Assembly (NCBI GenBank): GCA_039090855.1
Contig: CM077034.1
Coordinates: 16,351,219-16,415,218, forward strand
Reading direction: 5' to 3'
Source of the DNA: Macrothele yani
Taxonomy: Eukaryota > Arthropoda > Arachnida > Araneae > Macrothelidae
DNA length: 64,000 bases
Shown here: one piece after another, positions 45,561 through 59,308 of the stretch
Position numbering within the stretch: position 1 is the first letter of the stretch
Layout: the number at the start of each line of letters is the position of its first letter
The notes under the pieces: model-generated
The model's input: only the letters and a program-made list of their open reading frames with translations
Databases searched by the model: none
Told to the model about the DNA's origin: nothing
Made by a program: the position numbers and the translations under genes

Positions 45561-46440
45561 TAATTAAGTAAAAGAAAAGTATTACAAACTTGACATGTTA
45601 TGTAAATATTTAGTGCCTAAGCAGAAGTGCAGCGTTATTAAAAAATCCCCCTTATCGTCCTTTTCTGAACACTGCATGAGTCATGTGTAATTCTGTTGTT
45701 TCGTCGAACACTGTAGTTTTAAGAAATGTACGGCGATCTTTATACGCCCCACCCTCCTGTTGAACTTTTGCGGCCAGTCACATTAAACTGGTATGAACCG
45801 GCGTGAAAATTTAGACAAACAAAGAAGCTGCTTCCCGTCGTTAGGTGCCTTTGGAAAACTAAAACATAATTCGGAAACTTGGAAAACTGCCACACATTCA
45901 AAGTGTTCCTCTGAGGAATAGCACTTTGTGCCCGGCCCCTAATGAAAAACGTGTGGCAGTTTTCCTGTGTGGCGGTTTTCCGGCAACCCCACCACACTAG
46001 GTAAATAATGAAAGTACCACCCCCACTCCCAACATTCAAACAGTATGTCAAATCGATTTATTAGTTAGCCCATGATGACAATCAAAACGCCCGTCTCGGA
46101 CTTTTTTTCCTGGTCTTTTTTTCGTCGGACTTTTTTTTCCTGTACTTTTTTCCTCGGACTTTTTTTTCCTGGACTTTTTTTTTCCTCGGACTTTTTTTCC
46201 TGGCCTTTTTTTCGTCGGACTTTTTTTTCCTGTACTTTTTTTCCTCGGACTTTTTTTCCTGGTCTTTTTTTCCTCGGACTTTTTTCCTCGGACTTTTTTT
46301 CCTAGACCTTTTTTCCTGGACATTTTTTTCCGCGTTTATCAACAGTCTCGGACTTTTTTTACCTAGATTCCAATTTACCGGCAACCCTGCCACATATCTT
46401 TCAGCAACTTAGCTGCAAAAGTTCAAAGGGGGGGGGGGGG

Positions 46441-49400
46441 CTATAAAGATTGCAGTTTCTGGGCCTACATTGATAACTGAATTGGGAAATGTATTTCGCG
46501 AAAACGTTCCATGTAAGCCAAGCGAGAATTGTACTTTAATTTGAAGAAATAAATTGCCGAGGATCCGAGGTACAATTGGTTGGTGGTGGTGGGTGGGGGG
46601 AAAGGGGGATCTATAAAGATTGCCGTTTCAGGGCCTATATTGAGAACTGAATTGGGAACTCCAAACGAATTTCGCGGAAACGTTCCATGTAAGCCAAGCG
46701 AGAATTGTACTTTAATTTGAAGAAATAAATTGCCGAGGATCCGAGGTACAATTGGTTGGTGGTGGTGGGTGGGGGGAAAGGGGGTCTATAAAGATTGCCG
46801 TTTCAGGGCCTATATTGAGAACTGAATTGGGAACTCCAAACGAATTTCGAGAAAACGTTCCATGTAAGCCAAGCGAGAATTGTACTTTAATTTGAAGAAA
46901 TAAATTGCCGAGGATCCGAGGTACAATTGGTTGGTGGTGGTGGGTGGGGGGGGAAAGGGGGTCTATAAAGATTGCCGTTTCAGGGCCTATATTGAGAACT
47001 GAATTGGGAACTCCAAACGAATTTCGCGGAAACGTTCCATGTAAGCCAAGCGAGAATTGTACTTTAATTTGAAGAAATAAATTGCCGAGGATCCGAGGTA
47101 CAATTGGTTGGTGGTGGTGGGTGGGGGGAAAGGGGGTCTATAAAGATTGCCGTTTCAGGGCCTATATTGAGAACTGAATTGGGAACTCCAAACGAATTTC
47201 GCGGAAACGTTCCATGTAAGCCAAGCGAGAATTGTACTTTAATTTGAAGAAATAAATTGCCGAGGATCCGAGGTACAATTGGTTGGTGGTGGTGGGTGGG
47301 GGGAAAGGGGAGTCTATAAAGATTGCCGTTTCAGGGCCTATATTGAGAACTGAATTGGGAACTCCAAACGAATTTCGCGGAAACGTTCCATGTAAGCCAA
47401 GCGAGAATTGTACTTTAATTTGAAGAAATAAATTGCCGAGGATCCGAGGTACAATTGGTTGGTGGTGGTGGGTGGGGGGAAAGGGGAGTCTATAAAGATT
47501 GCCGTTTCAGGGCCTATATTGAGAACTGAATTGGGAACTCCAAACGAATTTTGCGGAAACGTTCCATGTAAGCCAAGCGAGAATTGTACTTTAATTTGAA
47601 GAAATAAATTGCCGAGGATCCGAGGTACAATTGGTTGGTGGTGGTGGGTGGGGGGAAAGGGGAGTCTATAAAGATTGCCGTTTCAGGGCCTATATTGAGA
47701 ACTGAATTGGGAACTCCAAACGAATTTCGCGGAAACGTTCCATGTAAGCCAAGCGAGAATTGTACTTTAATTTGAAGAAATAAATTGCCGAGGATCCGAG
47801 GTACAATTGGTTGGTGGTGGTGGGTGGGGGGAAAGGGGAGTCTATAAAGATTGCCGTTTCAGGGCCTATATTGAGAACTGAATTGGGAACTCCAAACGAA
47901 TTTCGCGGAAACGTTCCATGTAAGCCAAGCGAGAATTGTACTTTAATTTGAAGAAATAAATTGCCGAGGATCCGAGGTACAATTGGTTGGTGGTGGTGGG
48001 TGGGGGGAAAGGGGGGTCTATAAAGATTGCCGTTTCAGGGCCTATATTGAGAACTGAATTGGGAACTCCAAACGAATTTCGAGAAAACGTTCCATGTAAG
48101 CCAAGCGAGAATTGTACTTTAATTTGAAGAAATAAATTGCCGAGGATCCGAGGTACAATTGGTTGGTGGTGGTGGGTGGGGGGAAAGGGGGGTCTATAAA
48201 GATTGCCGTTTCAGGGCCTATATTGAGAACTGAATTGGGAACTCCAAACGAATTTCGCGGAAACGTTCCATGTAAGCCAAGCGAGAATTGTACTTTAATT
48301 TGAAGAAATAAATTGCCGAGGATCCGAGGTAAAATTGGTTGGTGGTGGTGGGTGGGGGGAAAGGGGGGTCTATAAAGATTGCCGTTTCAGGGCCTATATT
48401 GAGAACTGAATTGGGAACTCCAAACGAATTTCGCGGAAACGTTCCATGTAAGCCAAGCGAGAATTGTACTTTAATTTGAAGAAATAAATTGCCGAGGATC
48501 CGAGGTACAATTGGTTGGTGGTGGTGGGTGGGGGGAAAGGGGAGTCTATAAAGATTGCGGTTTCAGGGCCTATATTGAGAACTGAATTGGGAACTCCAAA
48601 CGAATTTCGCGGAAACGTTCCATGTAAGCCAAGCGAGAATTGTACTTTAATTTGAAGAAATAAATTGCCGAGGATCCGAGGTACAATTGGTTGGTGGTGG
48701 TGGGTGGGGGGAAAGGGGGGTCTATAAAGATTGCCGTTTCAGGGCCTATATTGAGAACTGAATTGGGAACTCCAAACGAATTTCGAGAAAACGTTCCATG
48801 TAAGCCAAGCGAGAATTGTACTTTAATTTGAAGAAATAAATTGCCGAGGATCCGAGGTACAATTGGTTGGTGGTGGTGGGTGGGGGGGAAAGGGGGTCTA
48901 TAAAGATTGCCGTTTCAGGGCCTATATTGAGAACTGAATTGGGAACTCCAAACGAATTTCGCGGAAACGTTCCATGTAAGCCAAGCGAGAATTGTACTTT
49001 AATTTGAAGAAATAAATTGCCGAGGATCCGAGGTACAATTGGTTGGTGGTGGTGGGTGGGGGAAAGGGGGGTCTATAAAGATTGCCGTTTCAGGGCCTAT
49101 ATTGAGAACTGAATTGGGAACTCCAAACGAATTTCGCGGAAACGTTCCATGTAAGCCAAGCGAGAATTGTACTTTAATTTGAAGAAATAAATTGCCGAGG
49201 ATCCGAGGTACAATTGGTTGGTGGTGGTGGGTGGGGGGAAAGGGGGTCTATAAAGATTGCCGTTTCAGGGCCTATATTGAGAACTGAATTGGGAACTCCA
49301 AACGAATTTCGCGGAAACGTTCCATGTAAGCCAAGCGAGAATTGTACTTTAATTTGAAGAAATAAATTGCCGAGGATCCGAGGTACAATTGGTTGGTGGT

Positions 49401-52400
49401 GGTGGGTGGGGGGAAAGGGGGATCTATAAAGATTGCCGTTTCAGGGCCTATATTGAGAACTGAATTGGGAACTCCAAACGAATTTCGCGGAAACGTTCCA
49501 TGTAAGCCAAGCGAGAATTGTACTTTAATTTGAAGAAATAAATTGCCGAGGATCCGAGGTACAATTGGTTGGTGGTGGTGGGTGGGGGAAAGGGGGTCTA
49601 TAAAGATTGCCGTTTCAGGGCCTATATTGAGAACTGAATTGGGAACTCCAAACGAATTTCGCGGAAACGTTCCATGTAAGCCAAGCGAGAATTGTACTTT
49701 AATTTGAAGAAATAAATTGCCGAGGATCCGAGGTACAATTGGTTGGTGGTGGTGGGTGGGGGGAAAGGGGGGTCTATAAAGATTGCCGTTTCAGGGCCTA
49801 TATTGAGAACTGAATTGGGAACTCCAAACGAATTTCGCGGAAACGTTCCATGTAAGCCAAGCGAGAATTGTACTTTAATTTGAAGAAATAAATTGCCGAG
49901 GATCCGAGGTACAATTGGTTGGTGGTGGTGGGTGGGGGGAAAGGGGGGTCTATAAAGATTGCCGTTTCAGGGCCTATATTGAGAACTGAATTGGGAACTC
50001 CAAACGAATTTCGCGGAAACGTTCCATGTAAGCCAAGCGAGAATTGTACTTTAATTTGAAGAAATAAATTGCCGAGGATCCGAGGTACAATTGGTTGGTG
50101 GTGGTGGGTGGGGGGAAAGGGGGTCTATAAAGATTGCCGTTTCAGGGCCTATATTGAGAACTGAATTGGGAACTCCAAACGAATTTCGCGGAAACGTTCC
50201 ATGTAAGCCAAGCGAGAATTGTACTTTAATTTGAAGAAATAAATTGCCGAGGATCCGAGGTACAATTGGTTGGTGGTGGTGGGTGGGGGGAAAGGGGGTC
50301 TATAAAGATTGCCGTTTCAGGGCCTATATTGAGAACTGAATTGGGAACTCCAAACGAATTTCGCGGAAACGTTCCATGTAAGCCAAGCGAGAATTGTACT
50401 TTAATTTGAAGAAATAAATTGCCGAGGATCCGAGGTACAATTGGTTGGTGGTGGTGGGTGGGGGGAAAGGGGGTCTATAAAGATTGCCGTTTCAGGGCCT
50501 ATATTGAGAACTGAATTGGGAACTCCAAACGAATTTCGCGGAAACGTTCCATGTAAGCCAAGCGAGAATTGTACTTTAATTTGAAGAAATAAATTGCCGA
50601 GGATCCGAGGTACAATTGGTTGGTGGTGGTGGGTGGGGGGAAAGGGGGGTCTATAAAGATTGCCGTTTCAGGGCCTATATTGAGAACTGAATTGGGAACT
50701 CCAAACGAATTTCGCGGAAACGTTCCATGTAAGCCAAGCGAGAATTGTACTTTAATTTGAAGAAATAAATTGCCGAGGATCCGAGGTACAATTGGTTGAT
50801 GGTGGTGGGTGGGGGAAAGGGGGTCTATAAAGATTGCCGTTTCAGGGCCTATATTGAGAACTGAATTGGGAACTCCAAACGAATTTCGCGGAAACGTTCC
50901 ATGTAAGCCAAGCGACAATTGTACTTTAATTTGAAGAAATAAATTGCCGAGGATCCGAGGTACAATTGGTTGATGGTGGTGGGTGGGGGAAAGGGGGTCT
51001 ATAAAGATTGCCGTTTCAGGGCCTATATTGAGAACTGAATTGGGAACTCCAAACGAATTTCGCGGAAACGTTCCATGTAAGCCAAGCGAGAATTGTACTT
51101 TAATTTGAAGAAATAAATTGCCGAGGATCCGAGGTACAATTGGTTGGTGGTGGTGGGTGGGGGGAAAGGGGGTCTATAAAGATTGCCGTTTCAGGGCCTA
51201 TATTGAGAACTGAATTGGGAACTCCAAACGAATTTCGCGGAAACGTTCCATGTAAGCCAAGCGAGAATTGTACTTTAATTTGAAGAAATAAATTGCCGAG
51301 GATCCGAGGTACAATTGGTTGATGGTGGTGGGTGGGGGGAAAGGGGGGTCTATAAAGATTGCCGTTTCAGGGCCTATATTGAGAACTGAATTGGGAACTC
51401 CAAACGAATTTCGCGGAAACGTTCCATGTAAGCCAAGCGAGAATTGTACTTTAATTTGAAGAAATAAATTGCCGAGGATCCGAGGTACAATTGGTTGATG
51501 GTGGTGGGTGGGTGGGGGAAAGGGGGGTCTATAAAGATTGCCAATTCAGGGCCTATATTGAGAACTGAATTGGGAACTCCAAACGAATTTCGCGGAAACG
51601 TTCCATGTAAGCCAAGCGAGAATTGTACTTTAATTTGAAGAAATAAATTGCCGAGGATCCGAGGGGTACAATTGGTTGGTGGTGGTGGGTGGGGGGGAAA
51701 GGGTCTATAAAGATTGCCGTTTCAGGGCCTAATTCATGTTGAGAACTGAATTGGGAACTCCAAACGCAGATTTCGCGGAAACGTTCCATGTAAGCCAAGC
51801 GAAATTGTACTTTAATTTGAAGAAATAAATTGCCGAGGATCCGAGGTACAATTGGTTGGTGGTGGTGGGTGGGGGGGAAAGGGGGTCTATAAAGATTGCC
51901 GTTTCAGGGCCTATATTGAGAACTGAATTGGGAACTCCAAACGAATTTCGCGGAAACGTTCCATGTAAGCCAAGCGAGAATTGTACTTTAATTTGAAGAA
52001 ATAAATTGCCGAGGATCCGAGGTACACTTGGTTTGGGGGGGGGGGTCTATAAAGATTGCCGTTTCAGGGCCTATATTGAGAACTGAATTGGGAACTCCAA
52101 ACGAATTTCGCGGAAACGTTCCATGTAAGCCAAGCGAGAATTGTACTTTAATTTGAAGAAATAAATTGCCGAGGATCCGAGGTACACTTGGTTTGGGGGG
52201 GGGGGGGGTCTATAAAGATTGCCGTTTCAGGGCCTATATTGAGAACTGAATTGGGAACTCCAAACGAATCTCGCGGAAACGTTCCATGTAAGCCAAGCGA
52301 GAATTGTACTTTAATTTGAAGAAATAAATTGCCGAGGATCCGAGGTACACTTGGTTGGTGGTGGTGGGTGGGGGGAAAGGGGGTCTATAAAGATTGCCGT

Positions 52401-55400
52401 TTCAGGGCCTATATTGAGAACTGAATTGGGAACTCCAAACGAATTTCGCGGAAACGTTCCATGTAAGCCAAGCGAGAATTGTACTTTAATTTGAAGAAAT
52501 AAATTGCCGAGGATCCGAGGTACACTTGGTTGGGGGGGGGGGTCTATAAAGATTGCCGTTTCAGGGCCTATATTGAGAACTGAATTGGGAACTCCAAACG
52601 AATTTCGCGGAAACGTTCCATGTAAGCCAAGCGAGAATTGTACTTTAATTTGAAGAAATAAATTGCCGAGGATCCGAGGTACACTTGGTTTGGGGGGGGG
52701 GGTCTATAAAGATTGCCGTTTCAGGGCCTATATTGAGAACTGAATTGGGAACTCCAAACGAATCTCGCGGAAACGTTCCATGTAAGCCAAGCGAGAATTG
52801 TACTTTAATTTGAAGAAATAAATTGCCGAGGATCCGAGGTACAATTGGTTGGTGGTGGTGGGTGGGGGGAAAGGGGGATCTATAAAGATTGCCGTTTCAG
52901 GGCCTATATTGAGAACTGAATTGGGAACTCCAAACGAATTTCGCGGAAACGTTCCATGTAAGCCAAGCGAGAATTGTACTTTAATTTGAAGAAATAAATT
53001 GCCGAGGATCCGAGGTACAATTGGTTGGTGGTGGTGGGTGGGGGGAAAGGGGTCTATAAAGATTGCCGTTTCAGGGCCTATATTGAGAACTGAATTGGGA
53101 ACTCCAAACGAATTTCGCGGAAACGTTCCATGTAAGCCAAGCGAGAATTGTACTTTAATTTGAAGAAATAAATTGCCGAGGATCCGAGGTACAATTGGTT
53201 GGTGGTGGTGGGTGGGGGGAAAGGGGGTCTATAAAGATTGCCGTTTCAGGGCCTATATTGAGAACTGAATTGGGAACTCCAAACGAATTTCGCGGAAACG
53301 TTCCATGTAAGCCAAGCGAGAATTGTACTTTAATTTGAAGAAATAAATTGCCGAGGATCCGAGGTACAATTGGTTGGTGGTGGTGGGTGGGGGGAAAGGG
53401 GGTCTATAAAGATTGCCGTTTCAGGGCCTATATTGAGAACTGAATTGGGAACTCCAAACGAATTTCGCGGAAACGTTCCATGTAAGCCAAGCGACAATTG
53501 TACTTTAATTTGAAGAAATAAATTGCCGAGGATCCGAGGTACAATTGGTTGGTGGTGGTGGGTGGGGGGAAAGGGGGTCTATAAAGATTGCCGTTTCAGG
53601 GCCTATATTGAGAACTGAATTGGGAACTCCAAACGAATTTCGCGGAAACGTTCCATGTAAGCCAAGCGAGAATTGTACTTTAATTTGAAGAAATAAATTG
53701 CCGAGGATCCGAGGTACAATTGGTTGGTGGTGGGGGGGGGGGGGAAAGGGGGTCTATAAAGATTGCCGTTTCAGGGCCTATATTGAGAACTGAATTGGGA
53801 ACTCCAAACGAATTTCGCGGAAACGTTCCATGTAAGCCAAGCGACAATTGTACTTTAATTTGAAGAAATAAATTGCCGAGGATCCGAGGTACAATTGGTT
53901 GGTGGTGGTGGGTGGGGGGAAAGGGGGGTCTATAAAGATTGCCGTTTCAGGGCCTATATTGAGAACTGAATTGGGAACTCCAAACGAATTTCGCGGAAAC
54001 GTTCCATGTAAGCCAAGCGACAATTGTACTTTAATTTGAAGAAATAAATTGCCGAGGATCCGAGGTACAATTGGTTGGTGGTGGTGGGTGGGGGAAAAGG
54101 GGGTCTATAAAGATTGCCGTTTCAGGGCCTATATTGAGAACTGAATTGGGAACTCCAAACGAATTTCGCGGAAACGTTGCATGTAAGCCAAGCGAGAATT
54201 GTACTTTAATTTGAAGAAATAAATTGCCGAGGATCCGAGGTACAATTGGTTGGTGGTGGTGGGTGGGGGGAAAGGGGGATCTATAAAGATTGCCGTTTCA
54301 GGGCCTATATTGAGAACTGAATTGGGAACTCCAAACGAATTTCGCGGAAACGTTCCATGTAAGCCAAGCGAGAATTGTAGTTTAATTTGAAGAAATAATT
54401 TGCCGAGGATCCGAGGTACAATTGGTTGGTGGTGGAGGGTGGGGGGGAAAAGGGGGTCTATAAAGATTGCCGTTTCAGGGCCTATATTGAGAACTGAATT
54501 GGGAACTCCAAACGAATTTCGCGGAAACGTTCCATGTAAGCCAAGCGACAATTGTACTTTAATTTGAAGAAATAAATTGCCGAGGATCCGAGGTACAATT
54601 GGTTGGTGGTGGTGGGTGGGGGGAAAGGGGGGTCTATAAAGATTGCCGTTTCAGGGCCTATATTGAGAACTGAATTGGGAACTCCAAACGAATTTCGCGG
54701 AAACGTTCCATGTAAGCCAAGCGAGAATTGTACTTTAATTTGAAGAAATAAATTGCCGAGGATCCGAGGTACAATTGGTTGGTGGTGGTGGGTGGGGGGA
54801 AAGGGGGTCTATAAAGATTGCCGTTTCAGGGCCTATATTGAGAACTGAATTGGGAACTCCAAACGAATTTCGCGGAAACGTTCCATGTAAGCCAAGCGAC
54901 AATTGTACTTTAATTTGAAGAAATAAATTGCCGAGGATCCGAGGTACAATTGGTTGGTGGTGGTGGGTGGGGGGAAAGGGGGTCTATAAAGATTGCCGTT
55001 TCAGGGCCTATATTGAGAACTGAATTGGGAACTCCAAACGAATTTCGCGGAAACGTTCCATGTAAGCCAAGCGAGAATTGTACTTTAATTTGAAGAAATA
55101 AATTGCCGAGGATCCGAGGTACAATTGGTTGGTGGTGGGGGGGGGGGAAAGGGGGTCTATAAAGATTGCCGTTTCAGGGCCTATATTGAGAACTGAATTG
55201 GGAACTCCAAACGAATTTCGCGGAAACGTTCCATGTAAGCCAAGCGACAATTGTACTTTAATTTGAAGAAATAAATTGCCGAGGATCCGAGGTACAATTG
55301 GTTGGTGGTGGTGGGTGGGGGGAAAGGGGGGTCTATAAAGATTGCCGTTTCAGGGCCTATATTGAGAACTGAATTGGGAACTCCAAACGAATTTCGCGGA

Positions 55401-58270
55401 AACGTTCCATGTAAGCCAAGCGACAATTGTACTTTAATTTGAAGAAATAAATTGCCGAGGATCCGAGGTACAATTGGTTGGTGGTGGTGGGTGGGGGGAA
55501 AAGGGGGTCTATAAAGATTGCCGTTTCAGGGCCTATATTGAGAACTGAATTGGGAACTCCAAACGAATTTCGCGGAAACGTTGCATGTAAGCCAAGCGAG
55601 AATTGTACTTTAATTTGAAGAAATAAATTGCCGAGGATCCGAGGTACAATTGGTTGGTGGTGGTGGGTGGGGGGAAAGGGGGATCTATAAAGATTGCCGT
55701 TTCAGGGCCTATATTGAGAACTGAATTGGGAACTCCAAACGAATTTCGCGGAAACGTTCCATGTAAGCCAAGCGAGAATTGTAGTTTAATTTGAAGAAAT
55801 AATTTGCCGAGGATCCGAGGTACAATTGGTTGGTGGTGGAGGGTGGGGGGAAAGGGGGGTCTATAAAGATTGCCGTTTCAGGGCCTATATTGAGAACTGA
55901 ATTGGGAACTCCAAACGAATTTCGCGGAAACGTTCCATGTAAGCCAAGCGACAATTGTACTTTAATTTGAAGAAATAAATTGCCGAGGATCCGAGGTACA
56001 ATTGGTTGGTGGTGGTGGGTGGGGGGAAAGGGGGGTCTATAAAGATTGCCGTTTCAGGGCCTATATTGAGAACTGAATTGGGAACTCCAAACGAATTTCG
56101 CGAAAACGTTCCATGTAAGCCAAGCGAGAATTGTACTTTAATTTGAAGAAATAAATTGCCGAGGATCCGAGGTACAATTGGTTGGTGGTGGTGGGTGGGG
56201 GGAAAGGGGGGTCTATAAAGATTGCCGTTTCAGGGCCTATATTGAGAACTGAATTGGGAACTCCAAACGAATTTCGCGGAAACGTTCCATGTAAGCCAAG
56301 CGAGAATTGTACTTTAATTTGAAGAAATAAATTGCCGAGGATCCGAGGTACAATTGGTTGGTGGTGTTGGGTGGGGGGAAAGGGGGGTCTATAAAGATTG
56401 CCGTTTCAGGGCCTATATTGAGAACTGAATTGGGAACTCCAAACGAATTTTGCGGAAACGTTCCATGTAAGCCAAGCGAGAATTGTACTTTAATTTGAAG
56501 AAATAAATTGCCGAGGATCCGAGGTACAATTGGTTGGTGGTGGTGGGTGGGGGGAAAGGGGGTCTATAAAGATTGCCGTTTCAGGGCCTATATTGAGAAC
56601 TGAATTGGGAACTCCAAACGAATTTCGCGGAAACGTTCCATGTAAGCCAAGCGACAATTGTACTTTAATTTGAAGAAATAAATTGCCGAGGATCCGAGGT
56701 ACAATTGGTTGGTGGTGGTGGGTGGGGGGAAAGGGGGGTCTATAAAGATTGCCGTTTCAGGGCCTATATTGAGAACTGAATTGGGAACTCCAAACGAATT
56801 TCGCGGAAACGTTCCATGTAAGCCAAGCGAGAATTGTACTTTAATTTGAAGAAATAAATTGCCGAGGATCCGAGGTACAATTGGTTGGTGGTGGTGGGTG
56901 GGGGAAAGGGGGGTCTATAAAGATTGCCGTTTCAGGGCCTATATTGAGAACTGAATTGGGAACTCCAAACGAATTTCGCGGAAACGTTCCATGTAAGCCA
57001 AGCGAGAATTGTACTTTAATTTGAAGAAATAAATTGCCGAGGATCCGAGGTACAATTGGTTGGTGGTGTTGGGTGGGGGGAAAGGGGGTCTATAAAGATT
57101 GCCGTTTCAGGGCCTATATTGAGAACTGAATTGGGAACTCCAAACGAATTTCGCGGAAACGTTCCATGTAAGCCAAGCGAGAATTGTACTTTAATTTGAA
57201 GAAATAAATTGCCGAGGATCCGAGGTACAATTGGTTGGTGGTGGTGGGTGGGGGGGGAAAGGGGGTCTATAAAGATTGCCGTTTCAGGGCCTATATTGAG
57301 AACTGAATTGGGAACTCCAAACGAATTTCGCGGAAACGTTCCATGTAAGCCAAGCGAGAATTGTACTTTAATTTGAAGAAATAAATTGCCGAGGATCCGA
57401 GGTAAAATTGGTTGGTGGTGTTGGGTGGGGGGAAAGGGGGTCTATAAAGATTGCCGTTTCTGGGCCTATATTGAGAACTGAATTGGGAACTCCAAACGAA
57501 TTTCGCGGAAACGTTCCATGTAAGCCAAGCGAGAATTGTACTTTAATTTGAAGAAATAAATTGCCGAGGATCCGAGGTACACTTGGTTTGGGGGGGGGGG
57601 GGGGTCTATAAAGATTGCCGTTTCAGGGCCTATATTGAGAACTGAATTGGGAACTCCAAACGAATTTCGCGGAAACGTTCCATGTAAGCCAAGCGACAAT
57701 TGCACTTTAATTTGAAGAAATAAATTGCCGAGGATCCGAGGTACAATTGGTTGATGGTGGTGGGTGGGGGGGGAAAGGGGGGTCTATAAAGATTGCCGTT
57801 TCAGGGCCTATATTGAGAACTGAATTGGGAACTCCAAACGAATTTCGCGGAAACGTTCCATGTAAGCCAAGCGAGAATTCTACTTTAATTTGAAGAAATA
57901 AATTGCCGAGGATCCGAGGTACAATTGGTTGGTGGTGGTGGGTGGGGGGAAAGGGGGATCTATAAAGATTGCCGTTTCAGGGCCTATATTGAGAACTGAA
58001 TTGGGAACTCCAAACGAATTTCGCGGAAACGTTCCATGTAAGCCAAGCGAGAATTCTACTTTAATTTGAAGAAATAAATTGCCGAGGATCCGAGGTACAA
58101 TTGGTTGGTGGTGGTGGGTGGGGGGAAAGGGGGTCTATAAAGATTGCCGTTTCAGGGCCTATATTGAGAACTGAATTGGAAACTCCAAACGAATTTCGCG
58201 GAAACGTTCCATGTAAGCCAAGCGAGAATTGTACTTTAATTTGAAGAAATAAATTGCCGAGGATCCGAGG
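46441..58270 (+). repeat. 176-bp satellite array, about 66 monomers, from family X
   Basis: The monomer starts CTATAAAGATTGCCGTTTCA, passes AACGTTCCATGTAAGCCAAG and GAAATAAATTGCCGAGGATC, and ends in a GGTTGGTGGTGGTGGGTGGG plus GGGAAAGGGG tract. The period is 175-177 bp, varying by the G runs. The same sequence occurs once in the left arm of X copies X2 and X3 and inverted in their right arms. A block of eight monomers (about 1,404 bp) is duplicated, shown by shared variants GTTGCATG (54177, 55581) and TGTAGTTTAATTTG (about 54377, 55781). A sub-block near 52030-52700 has a GGTTTGGGGGGG linker. Confidence 0.96.
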
Positions 58271-59308
58271 TACACTTGGTGGGGAGGTTGGGGGGGGGGC
58301 TCTTCCTCGAACTTCCATAATATTATATTCTGGGCCGCTGGAGTCTGTCAGTGTATCCAGAAAGTTCCCCTTCAAGTGTCCGCTAGGTCCATGAGCTTGG
58401 GGGTGTGGTTTCCCCCAATATGTTAAAATGCACGTAGAGCTGTAAACATTAGTACCATGTTTTATATAATGATTCTGTACACGACCACGAATTTTCAGAA
58501 AAGGAGGGGTAACCCCCCCCCCCCCCGTTTCTACGAGCTATTCAGGGGTAACATCGTGGATGCACTGACCGACTCTAGAGGTCCAGAATATAAATTTCGG
58601 AAGTTGGGGATAGAGCCCTCCAAACCAAGCATCTCGTATCCCTCTCACAGGCTTCACCAAATTTCTGGGTGAGGGAGGAAGGGCATACATAGATTACCAT
58701 TAAACACAACATGAAGCATAGAAATTGCGAGCAAATCCTTTACCTTGAACACTTGTCTGCGCTCTTAGAAACTTGCACCCCACCCTCCTGAAAATTCGTG
58801 GTCGTGTAGAGAATCATTATATAAAGCATGCTTCTAATGTTTATAGCTCTACGGCCATTACAACATTTTGGGGAACCCCCCCCCCCAAGCTCACAGACCT
58901 CGCGGGAGCTTCAAGGGGAACAGCCTGGATACACTGACAGACTCCAGCGGCCCAGAATCTAATACTACGGAAGTTGGGGGTTGAGGTCCCCCCCCCCCCC
59001 AAGTGTACCTCGGATCTCGGCAATTTATTTCTTCAAATTAAAGTACAATTCTCGCTTGGCTTACATGGAAAGTTTTCGCGAAATTCGTTTCACAATTCAG
59101 TTATCAATGTAGGCCCAAAATCTTTATACCCCCCTCCCCTCTGCCCTTTTGACTTTTGTAGCCAAGTTGCTGAAAGATGTGTGGCAGGGTTACCGGTAAA
59201 TTGCCACACCGGAACACTACCACACATCAGTGTTCCTGTGTGGCAATTTACAGTGAAACATTTGTTCTGGGGGTATTTTTTTCGCGGGGGTATTTTTACC
59301 GTTTACCG

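Larger units (their letters stand above)
38821..46370. mobile_element. Large foldback (MULE-like?) element with long arms
   Basis: The arms are inverted copies: left 38821-41095, right 41096-46370. They share GGTAAAAAAGTCCGAG near the ends, the GTGGTACTTTCATTATTTAC block, the GACTCATGCAGTGTTCAG block and the ~120-bp inner units. CAATTTACC occurs directly on both sides (38812-38820 and 46371-46379), a 9-bp target duplication that intact X copies show only once. A 9-bp duplication with very long arms fits Mutator-like or foldback elements, but no transposase is present. After subtracting LINE copy 4 and element P copy C, the arms are about 1.26 and 1.41 kb. Confidence 0.82.
38672..59308. mobile_element. 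Foldback family X, copy X4, hugely expanded
   Basis: X sequence starts at GGTAAAAACACCCCCAGG (about 38672) and is interrupted at 38821 by another foldback element. It resumes at 46371 with CAATTTACCGGCAACCC, passes into a 176-bp array made from its own arm, and continues from about 58270 to the right end TATTTTTACCGTTTACC (about 59308). Without the insert and array it would be a normal X copy of roughly 1.5 kb. Confidence 0.75.

Noticed and set aside
46048..46393. Lys-rich minus-strand frames (KKSPRKKVRGKK type)
   Set aside because: Produced by the TTTTTTCCTCGGAC tandem motif at the end of the foldback arm.
50499..57705. Open frames of 79-140 codons on the minus strand in the 176-bp array
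   Set aside because: They are read-through of near-identical monomers (GLHGTFPRNSFGV repeats) and appear or vanish with G-run length. There is no independent coding evidence.
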